A stretch of 32,618 nt of DNA, taken from contig CAYWBI010000021.1 in NCBI GenBank assembly GCA_964456445.1, positions 1 through 32,618 on the forward strand. The letters run 5' to 3'. Below, piece by piece: positions 1 through 8,648 of the stretch. The stretch is from CAYWBI01 sp964456445 (GTDB lineage: Bacteria; Calditrichota; Calditrichia; Calditrichales; J004). Made by a program: the position numbers and the translations under genes. The notes under the pieces are model-generated. The model made no database searches, was not told the origin of the DNA, and saw nothing but the letters and a program-made list of their open reading frames with translations. Position 1 is the first letter of the stretch; the number at the start of each line of letters is the position of its first letter.

Positions 1-210
1 GTCCCGGAGGCCATTCCAGTGGATTTCGCTCATTTTTAATCGGGAAGCATTCAGGCTCATTAAAAGGCGTATTCTATTTCCACACAAAACCCAGTAGAGT
101 CATATATTGAAATAAAACTGTTCAATAACTGGACGGGAAGATTCATATAAAATTAATATTATTGGAAATTTTGCATTACATCGAGCGAGCGAAAAACGCA
201 GGAATGCATA
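1..210. other. Left flank downstream of miaA, no firm gene
   Basis: No gene can be supported here. On the minus strand an open frame begins at the ATG at 60-58 and runs off the window edge with about 20 codons and no stop. It has no ribosome binding site and I do not recognise it. It could be the 5' end of the next minus-strand gene. A 6-bp inverted repeat (TGCATT at 172-177, AATGCA at 203-208) lies just after the miaA stop but has no T-run, so it is only a weak terminator candidate. Confidence 0.3.
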
Positions 211-1125
211 CTATAGCAATGAAAGAATCTTATCGCTTGCCTGTATTGTGGAAAACTTATCATAATCGATCCATTGTATGCGCTGGTCTTTTCGGAACCA
301 GGTAAGTTGGCGTTTGGCAAAGCGGCGTGTATTCCGTTTAATCAATTCACACATTTCGAAATAATTTATTTCATTGTTTAAATATGCAATGACTTCTTTA
401 TAACCAACGGCATTAAGCGCTTTTTCATCTTTGTAGCCCGCGGAGAGTAATTTTTCAACCTCGGAGACAAGCCCCTTCTCCAGCATCCTGTCCACACGTT
501 GATCGATACGCGCATAGAGCTTTTCGCGCGACATTGTTAAGGCAAACATTTTGTAAGGAAACCTTGGGTTATCCGTGGGCATTTTATGCCATTCAGAAAG
601 GGTTTTTCCGCTCGAAATTACAACTTCAAGGCCACGCAAAATCCGTTGCTTATCATTTGGGTTTAAATGGGCCGCCAATTGCGGGTCCATGCTGATCAAT
701 GCCTGATATAATGCCGGTAAGCCTTCGGCGTTGAAACGTTTCTCCAATTCTCTCCGCGCAGGGATTGTATCAAAATTCAGGGGGGCAATGCCATCCACAA
801 GGGCCTTTACATAAAGACCGGTGCCTCCGCAAACGACCGTGTTCTGCTGCCGTGAACAGCGCTGGTCAATTATTTTTCCAGCGTCTTTCGCAAACCGGCC
901 GGCATTGTAACCATCGGTGGGCAAAATTGTATCCAATAGATGATGAACAATTCCGCCTTGCTCTGTCAACGAGGGTTTGGCGGTGCCAATATCCATATAT
1001 TTGTATATCTGCCGGGAGTCGGCAGAAACAATTTCGGCATCTATTTTTCGGGCTATGCGTATTGCAAGTTCCGTTTTGCCAACGGCGGTAGGGCCAAGAA
1101 TAAATATAACCGGATAACTTTTCAT
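211..1125 (-). CDS. miaA: tRNA dimethylallyltransferase MiaA
   Basis: MiaA transfers the dimethylallyl group from DMAPP to N6 of A37 in tRNAs that read UNN codons, which is the first step of ms2i6A formation. The 304-residue length is normal for the family. A P-loop GPTAVGKT lies at residues 11-18. It is followed by the family motif DSRQIY with Asp36, by DIGTAKP, and by GGTGLYVKALVDGI for substrate binding. The C-terminal part carries the KRNTRRFAKRQLTWFRK tRNA-binding segment. The ATG overlaps the mutL stop as ATGA, so the two are translationally coupled, an arrangement seen in many bacteria. Nothing looks degenerate. Confidence 0.97.
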   Translation of the reverse strand: MKSYPVIFILGPTAVGKTELAIRIARKIDAEIVSADSRQIYKYMDIGTAKPSLTEQGGIVHHLLDTILPTDGYNAGRFAKDAGKIIDQRCSRQQNTVVCGGTGLYVKALVDGIAPLNFDTIPARRELEKRFNAEGLPALYQALISMDPQLAAHLNPNDKQRILRGLEVVISSGKTLSEWHKMPTDNPRFPYKMFALTMSREKLYARIDQRVDRMLEKGLVSEVEKLLSAGYKDEKALNAVGYKEVIAYLNNEINYFEMCELIKRNTRRFAKRQLTWFRKDQRIQWIDYDKFSTIQASDKILSLL

Positions 1126-2924
1126 TTGAACTTTGCCGCGATATCATCCAGGCTAAGAGACACGATGACCGGTTTTCCATCGGGTGCATAGAAGGGGTGT
1201 TTACAAGCAAAAAGCCGATCGATCAAATTGTTCATTTGAGTGATGTTTAAATCTTCACCGGTTTTAATGGCGTTCTTAAAAGCATATCCTGCTGCGATCT
1301 TTTCATTAAAATTATAATTTCCCCTGGTTTCGTTCTTATAAAAATCAAAAATATCCATCAATATCTGGCTTTCACGCCCAATCTTTACATCCGCCGGCAT
1401 TTCATCGATAACAATGGTATTGCCGCTAAACACATTTACCGTAAAACCAATCTTATGTAAGATTGCGCGGATATCCTTGAATACTAAAAAATCGTCCAAA
1501 GCCAGTGTAAGCTTTTGTGGGAAAAGTAATTTTTGAGCATTTACCCGTTGGCTATCGTTCAAAATATCCAATGTTTTTTCATATAAAACCCGGCTATGGG
1601 CAAGATGTTGATCCACAATCACAACACCGCTCTTAATTTCCGAGAAAATATATTTTTTATGTACCTGCCAAAGACGTATCCCGGCATATCCCTCAATTAT
1701 TTTTTCCTGTGGCGCCGGGCCTACAGACTTGTCATCAATACCGCTTTCGAAATATGCCAGGCTCAACTGTTGGCCGCTCCGTGTAATATGGCGCATGCTG
1801 CGGCTTTGGCTTTTAAACTGTTTTACAATCCCCTCATCTCCTAAGGCAGAACCCTGCGCTTCCGGGATGACAACTTTTTGAATAGCGCTTCCTTCATCCG
1901 TTATGGTTATATCCGTCAACACACCGCTCTTATTCAATGTCTGGCGCACCATATTCATAAATAGATAAAAAAGCGTCCGGTCATTCGAGAAACGGACCTT
2001 CGACTTTGTAGGATGAATATTGACATCGACAAGCGCTGGATCAAGCGATAGAAACAAACAATAAACCGGATAATTTCCATCTTTAATTGTATCGGCATAA
2101 CCTTGTTTAATTGCATAGCCCAGGCTTCTGTCCTGGATGGGACGGCCATTTAAGAATAAATGTTGATGGGTACGCGATCTGCGGGTAGCCGTTGGTTTTC
2201 CTATAAAACCATTAATAACAATTCCACCAAGACTTACATCGACACTGAGCAGCTGCTGAAAAATATCATCACCATATATGGCTTTGACCCGTTCGTCCAT
2301 TGAGGATTCTTTTAATGTATATATTTGTCTTCCATCAACCCAAAATTCAAAGTTTACCTTTGGATAGGCCAACATAAATCGTTTTACAACGATCATAATT
2401 TGTTGGTTTTCGGCGGTATTGGATTTTAGGAATTTTCGACGGGCAGGTACATTAAAAAACAATGTCTTTATACTGATGCTTGTGCCAATATTAAAGGCGG
2501 TGCGTTGAACTTTATCTGCAACCCCACCATTTATTTTATAAATAATTCCGGCTTGTTCCGAAGCATTACGTGTTTTAATCTCAACCTGTGAAACCGATGC
2601 TATACTTGGCAGGGCTTCCCCTCTAAAGCCTAGGGTCACAATGGCTTCGATATCTTTTTCCGATTGAACTTTACTGGTGGCATGTCGAAGAAAAGCCAAA
2701 GGCACGTCTTCTTCGGGTATTCCCCGGCCATTATCGATTACCTGGATAAGTTTTTTTCCACCATCGGTTATCAGGATTCGTATCTGGGTCGCCCCCGCGT
2801 CAAGCGCGTTTTCAATTAGTTCCTTTACAACAGAGGCAGGACGTTCGACAACTTCGCCCGCTGCAATTTTATTTGCAAGATTCTCCGGTAACAAATGGAT
2901 TCTATTTTGTTGTTCTTTATTCAT
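1122..2924 (-). CDS. mutL: DNA mismatch repair protein MutL with degenerate endonuclease site
   Basis: MutL couples MutS mismatch recognition to strand removal. The 600-residue protein has an intact GHKL ATPase half, with KELIENALDAGA, DNGRGI, RHATSKV and GFRGEALPSIASV in order, and a normal C-terminal dimerisation half. The endonuclease site of the C-terminal half is altered. The DQHA(X)2E(X)4E motif reads DQHLAHSRVLYE at 438-449, with A replaced by Leu441 and the metal-binding E by Ser444. The ACHxAIK motif reads AFKNAIK at 548-554. The CPHGRP motif reads APDGKP at 580-585. Known metal-ligand positions are therefore missing, so nicking activity is unlikely (inference). The start follows a short leader without a Shine-Dalgarno site, just after a terminator. 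It is coupled to miaA. Confidence 0.95.
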   Translation of the reverse strand: MNKEQQNRIHLLPENLANKIAAGEVVERPASVVKELIENALDAGATQIRILITDGGKKLIQVIDNGRGIPEEDVPLAFLRHATSKVQSEKDIEAIVTLGFRGEALPSIASVSQVEIKTRNASEQAGIIYKINGGVADKVQRTAFNIGTSISIKTLFFNVPARRKFLKSNTAENQQIMIVVKRFMLAYPKVNFEFWVDGRQIYTLKESSMDERVKAIYGDDIFQQLLSVDVSLGGIVINGFIGKPTATRRSRTHQHLFLNGRPIQDRSLGYAIKQGYADTIKDGNYPVYCLFLSLDPALVDVNIHPTKSKVRFSNDRTLFYLFMNMVRQTLNKSGVLTDITITDEGSAIQKVVIPEAQGSALGDEGIVKQFKSQSRSMRHITRSGQQLSLAYFESGIDDKSVGPAPQEKIIEGYAGIRLWQVHKKYIFSEIKSGVVIVDQHLAHSRVLYEKTLDILNDSQRVNAQKLLFPQKLTLALDDFLVFKDIRAILHKIGFTVNVFSGNTIVIDEMPADVKIGRESQILMDIFDFYKNETRGNYNFNEKIAAGYAFKNAIKTGEDLNITQMNNLIDRLFACKHPFYAPDGKPVIVSLSLDDIAAKFK

Positions 2925-2939
2925 AATGTTACAAATTTA

Positions 2940-2971
2940 AAACCTCCGAAGACGGTTGCCAGCGGAGGTTT
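2940..2971 (-). terminator. Rho-independent-like terminator after the antiporter gene
   Basis: A perfect 9-bp stem pairs 2940-2948 with 2963-2971 around a 14-base loop. On the minus strand the stem is followed by TTTTAAATTTG. It sits between the antiporter stop and the mutL start, where transcription of the antiporter gene should end. A second, weaker hairpin (CGAAGA at 3004-3009, TCTTCG at 3019-3024) lies immediately after the antiporter stop. The T-tract is short, so efficiency is uncertain. Confidence 0.6.
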
Positions 2972-3030
2972 AGTTGAAATTCAATTTTAGGTTTACTTTT
3001 TAACGAAGATTGCTTAAGTCTTCGGTCGGG

Positions 3031-4602
3031 CTATTCAATAAACAAAATCATGACAATTATAAATGTCGGGATTAAGATTGGCAATGACCATTTAAAAATA
3101 TAGCCGAAAAAGCTGGGCATTTTAATATCCGATTCTTCACATATTGATTTCACCATAAAGTTCGGGGCATTCCCAATATAGGTATTGGCGCCCATAAATA
3201 CGGCCCCAATTGAGATAGGCACTAATAAACGAATAAACTCTGGTATTTCCTTGGCTACATCCCCGGCGGCAAAAGCTGCCCGGACATGTGCTTCAGAAAA
3301 CCCCAGGGTGCCAAGGGCAGAATTATAAAAGGTAAGGTATGTTGGGGCATTATCCAAAAAGCTGGAAAGCCCACCGGTAACCCAAAAGTAATGGACCGGG
3401 TCTTTAACCGCTTTTACCAACGACGCCAGCGCACCATGTTCACCAGCCTTTAATATTGCGAGCGCGGGGATAATAGTCATAAAAATCCCGGCAAAAAGAT
3501 AGGCCACCTCAAGAATCGGGAACCAGTTAAAGTCATTCCCCTTTCTAATTTCCTTAGATGTAAAATGTAGGGATAACAGTCCCATGGCCACAATCCAAAT
3601 ATCGCGGATTTCATTTTGATACGCAATATGCAGGCCATAGATTGTAAATTCACCAAGATGAACCACCCCGCTGAACAGGACGCCTACAATAATTCCAACA
3701 AGAAATATCAGGTTAAACGCACCCTCAATACGAATTGGATGTTTTTCGTCTTCATCGGGCAATGCGCCTTCTTTTTTATAATAAAATGAATCAAGTATAA
3801 AATATACGAGCAGTAAAAATCCGGCGGTGAATGAAGTTTCTGGCAACAGTTGAAAAGTCCAGAAAAAACTAACTCCATGTAAAAAGCCCAAGAATAGCGG
3901 AGGATCGCCTAAGGGTGTTAATGAACCGCCAACATTTGCGACCAAAAAGATAAAGAATACCATGGTCTGGACTTTATACTTCCGGTTGGCATTTGCCCGT
4001 ATTAGCGGCCGGATCAAAACCATGGCCGAACCCGTAGTACCAATCCAACTGGAAAGTAATGTGCCAATAAGAAGCAAAAGCACATTGACTGCAGGCGTCC
4101 CTTTTAGGGTACCTTTTATTAAAATGCCACCGGCAACAGTGAATAACCCCCATAGCAAAATGATAAAGGGAATATAATCAAATAAATAGATATGCAATAT
4201 TTCATGTACCGCATCATGTCCATAGGCCCAGATAAAAGGGATTGCAAACAACAACGCCCACATGGCGGAAATTTTAGGGAAGTGCTTTTCCCAAAAATGA
4301 CCGGCAAAAAGCGGAAACAATGCGATTGACAATAATATCCCTATAAATGGTATGGCGCTCCATATTGGGAGTGTCCGGCCTAACTCTACTTCTTCTTCAT
4401 CGGCAGAAAGGGTTTCTTTCTCCTTATCAACATGAGTAGCCCCGGCATGTTCAACTGAGTCTATTTGTGATTGGACCGTTTTGCTATGCATTGCGGATGA
4501 ATCCTGATATGCAAAAACATTTGAGCTACTTAAAAAAAAGAGAAACATGAAAAGCGCAAAAACCATCCGGGGAATTCGTAGTATAACTATAGGTCTGAAC
4601 AT
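3031..4602 (-). CDS. NhaD-like sodium:proton antiporter (ion-transporter superfamily)
   Basis: This is a polytopic inner-membrane transporter of the CitMHS/NhaD branch of the ion-transporter superfamily, probably exchanging Na+ for H+. The 523-residue protein has many hydrophobic helices and two family-type half-site loops, GGSLTPLGDPPLFLGF and SSFLDNAPTYLTF, plus GANTYIGNAPNFMV near the end. I chose the ATG at 4602 because AGGAG stands 6 bases upstream. The longer frame reaches 4626 only through a TTG codon. The N-terminus looks like a cleavable signal peptide (hydrophobic stretch, then NVFA before YQDS). About 45 polar and acidic residues follow before the first core helix, which is unusual for such carriers. 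A terminator follows. Substrate is inferred from family only, and an arsenite or carboxylate role is not excluded. Confidence 0.85.
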   Translation of the reverse strand: MFRPIVILRIPRMVFALFMFLFFLSSSNVFAYQDSSAMHSKTVQSQIDSVEHAGATHVDKEKETLSADEEEVELGRTLPIWSAIPFIGILLSIALFPLFAGHFWEKHFPKISAMWALLFAIPFIWAYGHDAVHEILHIYLFDYIPFIILLWGLFTVAGGILIKGTLKGTPAVNVLLLLIGTLLSSWIGTTGSAMVLIRPLIRANANRKYKVQTMVFFIFLVANVGGSLTPLGDPPLFLGFLHGVSFFWTFQLLPETSFTAGFLLLVYFILDSFYYKKEGALPDEDEKHPIRIEGAFNLIFLVGIIVGVLFSGVVHLGEFTIYGLHIAYQNEIRDIWIVAMGLLSLHFTSKEIRKGNDFNWFPILEVAYLFAGIFMTIIPALAILKAGEHGALASLVKAVKDPVHYFWVTGGLSSFLDNAPTYLTFYNSALGTLGFSEAHVRAAFAAGDVAKEIPEFIRLLVPISIGAVFMGANTYIGNAPNFMVKSICEESDIKMPSFFGYIFKWSLPILIPTFIIVMILFIE

Positions 4603-4801
4603 TTTAGTCTCCTGGAAAACTTTCAATAGTTGATTTGTAATTTTCTTTTAAATGCATATTTATTGAATGAAATTGTAAATTGCCAGTTAACATCCGGTCA
4701 TATCCTATCATTTTAAAGTCAGTTGTTGCAGAAATGACAAATATATTTTAGATGGAGATGGACTTTAGCATTCAAAAATTCAATATAAAGACTGGTTATA
4801 A

Positions 4802-5233
4802 TTATGTTCTTTGGATTAAGCGATGACGTGGCAAGAATTCATTCAACCAATCATTTATATTTTCCCGTAATTTCCGAAATGCTTTGATTTTTTGTAGCTC
4901 AGTTCCTTTTAACAAACTTGGGTCATTAAATTCTTTATGTATTTTCGTTCTGCAAGACATCAAAATGGGCAATGCGTTCCTGGCCTCTTCAGATGTCGTG
5001 ATTACAATATCAAAAGTTGAATGAACAAACTCATTCACGGCCTTTGCTTTAAACTCACTGGCGTCAATGCCCATTTCAAGCAAAACCTTAACAACGGTAG
5101 GATGAACAGGGGTTGGCGTCAATCCGGCGCTTTCCACAGCAACTTCCTTAAAAGTTATATGTTTAATCAATTCCGCCATAATCGGCGTAAAAATTGATGT
5201 GTCCGTTCCTAATACGAGAACTTTTTTTTGCAT
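4802..5233 (-). CDS. LMW phosphotyrosine phosphatase/ArsC-like protein lacking the catalytic Cys
   Basis: The 143-residue protein has the length and order of the low-molecular-weight phosphatase/arsenate reductase fold: a P-loop region at 8-21 ending in MAE, a VESAGLTPTPVHPTVVKVLLEMGID segment, an FDIVIT strand, and an FNDPS loop with the expected general-acid Asp104. The signature CX5R is gone. Where active members read CTGNSCRS, this one reads GTDTSIFT, so Cys becomes Gly9 and Arg becomes Phe15. The additional redox cysteines of thioredoxin-linked ArsC are also absent, and Cys94 is the only Cys. It should therefore not be a phosphatase or reductase. A binding or regulatory role is a guess. 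GGAG stands 6 bases before the ATG. It lies 114 bases downstream of the hybrid kinase and upstream of the antiporter on the same strand. Confidence 0.75.
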   Translation of the reverse strand: MQKKVLVLGTDTSIFTPIMAELIKHITFKEVAVESAGLTPTPVHPTVVKVLLEMGIDASEFKAKAVNEFVHSTFDIVITTSEEARNALPILMSCRTKIHKEFNDPSLLKGTELQKIKAFRKLRENINDWLNEFLPRHRLIQRT

Positions 5234-5347
5234 TACCTTCTCCGGCTAGATATAAGCTTCTTTTTATGTCAACCATAAAGTTACAAAACATGAATATTTA
5301 TTGCTATCCTTTTGTGTTGAAAATTTTATGTTTTAGAATTGTTGCCT

Positions 5348-8300
5348 CTAAGCTCCGATTATATTTCTAAGTTGTTTTTGAACCGCAAAGATATCAAATG
5401 GTTTGCGCAAATAACCATCTATTCCCTGTTTTTTTAATTCCTGGATGATTTCCGGCTCAACATGGCCGGATGTAATAACCACCCGGATCCCGGGGTTTAT
5501 TTCTTTTAGCTTGGCATAAACCTCGTTGCCATATAAGCCCGGCATAATGATATCCAGAATTACCACATCAATTTCGTCCTGATATTCTTTATATGTTTCC
5601 AGACCCTGCAAACCATCTTCTGCCAATATCACTTTATAGCCCTCGGATGTTAAAATATCCTTAAGCAATTCACGGATAACAAGTTGGTCATCGACTACTA
5701 GAACACAAATATCAGCAGAATCTGCAAGGGTTATTGGTGCCTGATTGTTAATATTTTGCAGCACCGGTAAATAAATGATAATGGTTGTGCCCTTTCCCGG
5801 GCTGGATTCAACGTTTATATAACCATGTGCCGATGCAACCATATTGTAAATGAGTGTAATCCCAAGACCGATGCGGGATTTATCAGCCGATGTTGTAAAG
5901 AACGGATCAAATATTTTTGTCCTGGTAATTTTATCCATTCCTTTACCGGTATCGGAAAACGATAATTTCAAATAAATATTCCGGGTGGCCTTGTTATCAA
6001 CTAAAAAAGGATCGTCATCAACTTGCACCTTTTGGCTTTCGATACGGATTTCGCCTTCCTTTTCAATGGCGTCCAGACTGTTTAAGGCCAGGTTCATAAT
6101 TATCTGATTAAACTGAGATTCTTCCAATTGTACCATTGAGAAGCCATTCAAATCATAGTTTAATTGGATGCGGTCCGGGATGATGGTTCTTAAAAGTTGG
6201 AAAGAGTTCTCTATAAGTTGATCGGCGTCACTGGACTGTCTTTTATCGCTTTTTGTTTGACCAGAAAGACCTGAAATGCGTTCAATTAAATGATTGGCTT
6301 CACGTATATTCTTATTTATGGACTCGTATATTTGCCCGCTGCCGGACTCACTATTTTCCTGTATTGTATGAAATTTTTCAGAAATTGAATGCAGCATTTG
6401 TTTAAACTGGCTGGTAAAAATTTCAATAAACCCACTGATTGCTTCCATTTTTTGACTATCGACGACCCGTTTTTCCAAACGGCGAATATCCGTAAGATCG
6501 GTACAAAACAAAATATTAACTTCGCCAAGTTTTTCCGATTTCATTCTGTGGATAGAGCAACTTAAAATGCGGTCGCGCCCCCGTTTCGTCCGGCATACCA
6601 ACTCAATTGGTAACCCGCTTTCATCAAAAATGGCCTCATTAAGTTTTTGCATGGCAAAATCACGATATTTTTTTTCTGGGAACAAGTCGGTTATCAACTC
6701 GGCAGACCCAAGAACATCCCTTGCGGAATAGCCTAAAACTTCTGCCGCTTTTTTGTTCCAAACAAGAAATTCACCCGCATCGTTCATCGCAGTTACAATC
6801 ACACCTGCATTTTCAATTAAACTATCTGAGAAAGAGCGGGAATCGGCCAATACATTTATGACATCGATATCCGCTGAAATTTCACGCAGCGTGCCTTCAA
6901 TAAACGTTTCGCCATCTGTATTGGTAAGTATGCGCACATGTTCCAATACAATAATTTCCCTGCCGTCCCTGCGAACCAGACGCGTTATATTGTTTCTTAA
7001 CACTTTCTTTTTCTTAAGGTTTTCAATTAATTGAACGCGATCATCCCTATCACAATATAAATCTTCGGCATGCATGCTATTATAAAGATCCGCCGGTTTA
7101 TCATACCCGAGCAAATCGATGAATGCCTGGTTTACGTAAAGGAAAGTGCCGTCCGGGCGCGTTTTAAAAATCCCATCAAGAGATGATTCCACCATAACCT
7201 TGTTTTGATTTATCTCATGATCATGAACGGCCTTCTCCTGAACCGAAAAGCGATAAGCCAAAAGATTGGCGAACAACTCGAACAACCCAAACATGGCGCT
7301 ATCCGGTTCGTAGGGATTTGCATAGGTTAAAAATACCGTCAGATAGTTTGTCTGTGCGGAACGGACGGGAATTGCAATAAGGGTTTTGGCCCATTTCAGA
7401 TAATTTGAATGTGTGGGATTATCGGGTGAGAAATGATAGACCGTCGTTGTATCCAGCTTAATGGCCATCCCAGCCAAGTTTGCAAAGACATTTAAGAATT
7501 TTTCTGTTACCGGTGTCAGTTTATCTAAATTGATACTTGGCTTGTCCGCTGAGTTTTTCCATTCAAGATCAATTGGAAAAATATTGTTACAACTAAACAG
7601 CATTCTCAAATGATCCAAAAAGGAAGGGTTTTGTATCGGATCGACTTCGTTATTAAACGCCCCGGCAATAAGTTTTTTCAGGTCTTCATGTAAGCGGTTT
7701 TGAAATTCTGTAAGACGTTTTAGCGCAATAATCTCGCTTCTGTCACGGACAAGGGCAATAAATTCATCGTTGCCTGCTTGAATGTTAGAAGCAATAATTT
7801 CCACGGGTAGAAAAACCCCGCCGGGTATAGAAAAATTTGTCATGATGGAAGCGGACGGAGCATTCTTGTCAAATAGCTTTCGTGTAAAATCTTCATACGC
7901 AAATTCAGGAATAAAATTGTTAAGCAAAACAGGAAGTTTTTGGCCGGAAAAATTAAAGGTTTTATTGAATAACTCATTTGTGTAGCGTAATTGTCCAGTG
8001 GAATCGATAATTATTGCATTTTCCTGCAGATTGCTCAAGATTTTCTTAAGCGGGGCGTATGCAGTGTTTTTAGCCGTTTGATACATCCTGACGATGGCTT
8101 TTATAAGATATTTTACCTGGGCGTCTATGTTTGTAGAAGGTTCGTAAACAAAGATATCGGGAATATGCTCTGCTAAGTTATAAATATTGCCCGAATAGAC
8201 ATTGGCGACAATATAGATGGGTTCCCTGTAGTGTTTCTCCCGGATTTTATGAACATAATTCAGGGTGTCTTCAGTTAAACGGGGGGCAAGCATTAACACG

Positions 8301-8443
8301 GCACAATAAACATTGTGGTCGAGAACGGAAGGTAACTCTTCATAACTTTCAAAGGAAACAAAATCCAGCCCAATATCAATATCCGAGACAATTTCTTCAG
8401 CTGTAATTGTAACCCGGTTGTGTTTTATAAAAAGTATTTGCAT
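5348..8443 (-). CDS. Hybrid sensor histidine kinase-like protein without phosphoacceptor His
   Basis: A soluble 1031-residue signalling protein with no transmembrane segment. Domains in order: a receiver-like fold without phosphorylatable Asp (about 1-115), PAS (125-240), GAF-like (250-400), PAS (415-530), PAS (535-650), a dimerisation helix (655-735), HATPase (745-880) and a C-terminal receiver (905-1028). The ATPase boxes are present: Asn788 in NLALNSLDA, then DTGKGM, FDPFFTT and GLGITLIYNMV. The receiver has DD, Asp964, Ser992 and Lys1014. The H-box is not intact. After QKMEAI (664-669), active relatives read about GGIAHDFNN, while here the text is IEIFTSQFKQ, with Ser678 at the His position. 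Autophosphorylation by the usual route is therefore unlikely. I start at the first in-frame ATG (8443); the frame extends to a TTG at 8539. It diverges from the HicB-like gene. Confidence 0.88.
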   Translation of the reverse strand: MQILFIKHNRVTITAEEIVSDIDIGLDFVSFESYEELPSVLDHNVYCAVLMLAPRLTEDTLNYVHKIREKHYREPIYIVANVYSGNIYNLAEHIPDIFVYEPSTNIDAQVKYLIKAIVRMYQTAKNTAYAPLKKILSNLQENAIIIDSTGQLRYTNELFNKTFNFSGQKLPVLLNNFIPEFAYEDFTRKLFDKNAPSASIMTNFSIPGGVFLPVEIIASNIQAGNDEFIALVRDRSEIIALKRLTEFQNRLHEDLKKLIAGAFNNEVDPIQNPSFLDHLRMLFSCNNIFPIDLEWKNSADKPSINLDKLTPVTEKFLNVFANLAGMAIKLDTTTVYHFSPDNPTHSNYLKWAKTLIAIPVRSAQTNYLTVFLTYANPYEPDSAMFGLFELFANLLAYRFSVQEKAVHDHEINQNKVMVESSLDGIFKTRPDGTFLYVNQAFIDLLGYDKPADLYNSMHAEDLYCDRDDRVQLIENLKKKKVLRNNITRLVRRDGREIIVLEHVRILTNTDGETFIEGTLREISADIDVINVLADSRSFSDSLIENAGVIVTAMNDAGEFLVWNKKAAEVLGYSARDVLGSAELITDLFPEKKYRDFAMQKLNEAIFDESGLPIELVCRTKRGRDRILSCSIHRMKSEKLGEVNILFCTDLTDIRRLEKRVVDSQKMEAISGFIEIFTSQFKQMLHSISEKFHTIQENSESGSGQIYESINKNIREANHLIERISGLSGQTKSDKRQSSDADQLIENSFQLLRTIIPDRIQLNYDLNGFSMVQLEESQFNQIIMNLALNSLDAIEKEGEIRIESQKVQVDDDPFLVDNKATRNIYLKLSFSDTGKGMDKITRTKIFDPFFTTSADKSRIGLGITLIYNMVASAHGYINVESSPGKGTTIIIYLPVLQNINNQAPITLADSADICVLVVDDQLVIRELLKDILTSEGYKVILAEDGLQGLETYKEYQDEIDVVILDIIMPGLYGNEVYAKLKEINPGIRVVITSGHVEPEIIQELKKQGIDGYLRKPFDIFAVQKQLRNIIGA

Positions 8444-8578
8444 GAAGGTTATGTTTTTTGTTAAATGTACAAACGATGTCCGTTTGCTTTTGGCCGTATG
8501 CAAACAATCGGCCACAATGAATATAAAAGTTAATATCAATGAGAGATAAAATCATTTGTCAAAAAAGTCAAACTTAAA

Positions 8579-8607
8579 TTGACAACCAAATATTATACCT
8601 ATATATT
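8579..8607 (+). promoter_or_regulatory. Sigma70-type promoter for the HicB/HicA-like gene
   Basis: TTGACA at 8579-8584 is followed, after exactly 17 bases, by TATATT at 8602-8607. That is a perfect -35 and a five-of-six -10 box. The expected start lies about 35 bases before the ATG at 8649. The same 205-base region also serves the divergent hybrid kinase gene. It has further TTGAC-like words on the minus strand (8557-8562 and 8566-8571), without a convincing -10 partner. Confidence 0.6.
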
Positions 8608-8648
8608 GGATTAATTGATATCATAATCATCCTTTCCATAGAATTCAC

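Noticed and set aside
866..1210. Minus-strand open frame across the miaA/mutL junction
   Set aside because: It overlaps two well-supported genes in another frame and has a shadow-like composition.
8444..8539. N-terminal extension of the hybrid kinase by 32 codons
   Set aside because: It begins with TTG and shows no ribosome binding site or domain similarity, so the first ATG at 8443 was preferred.
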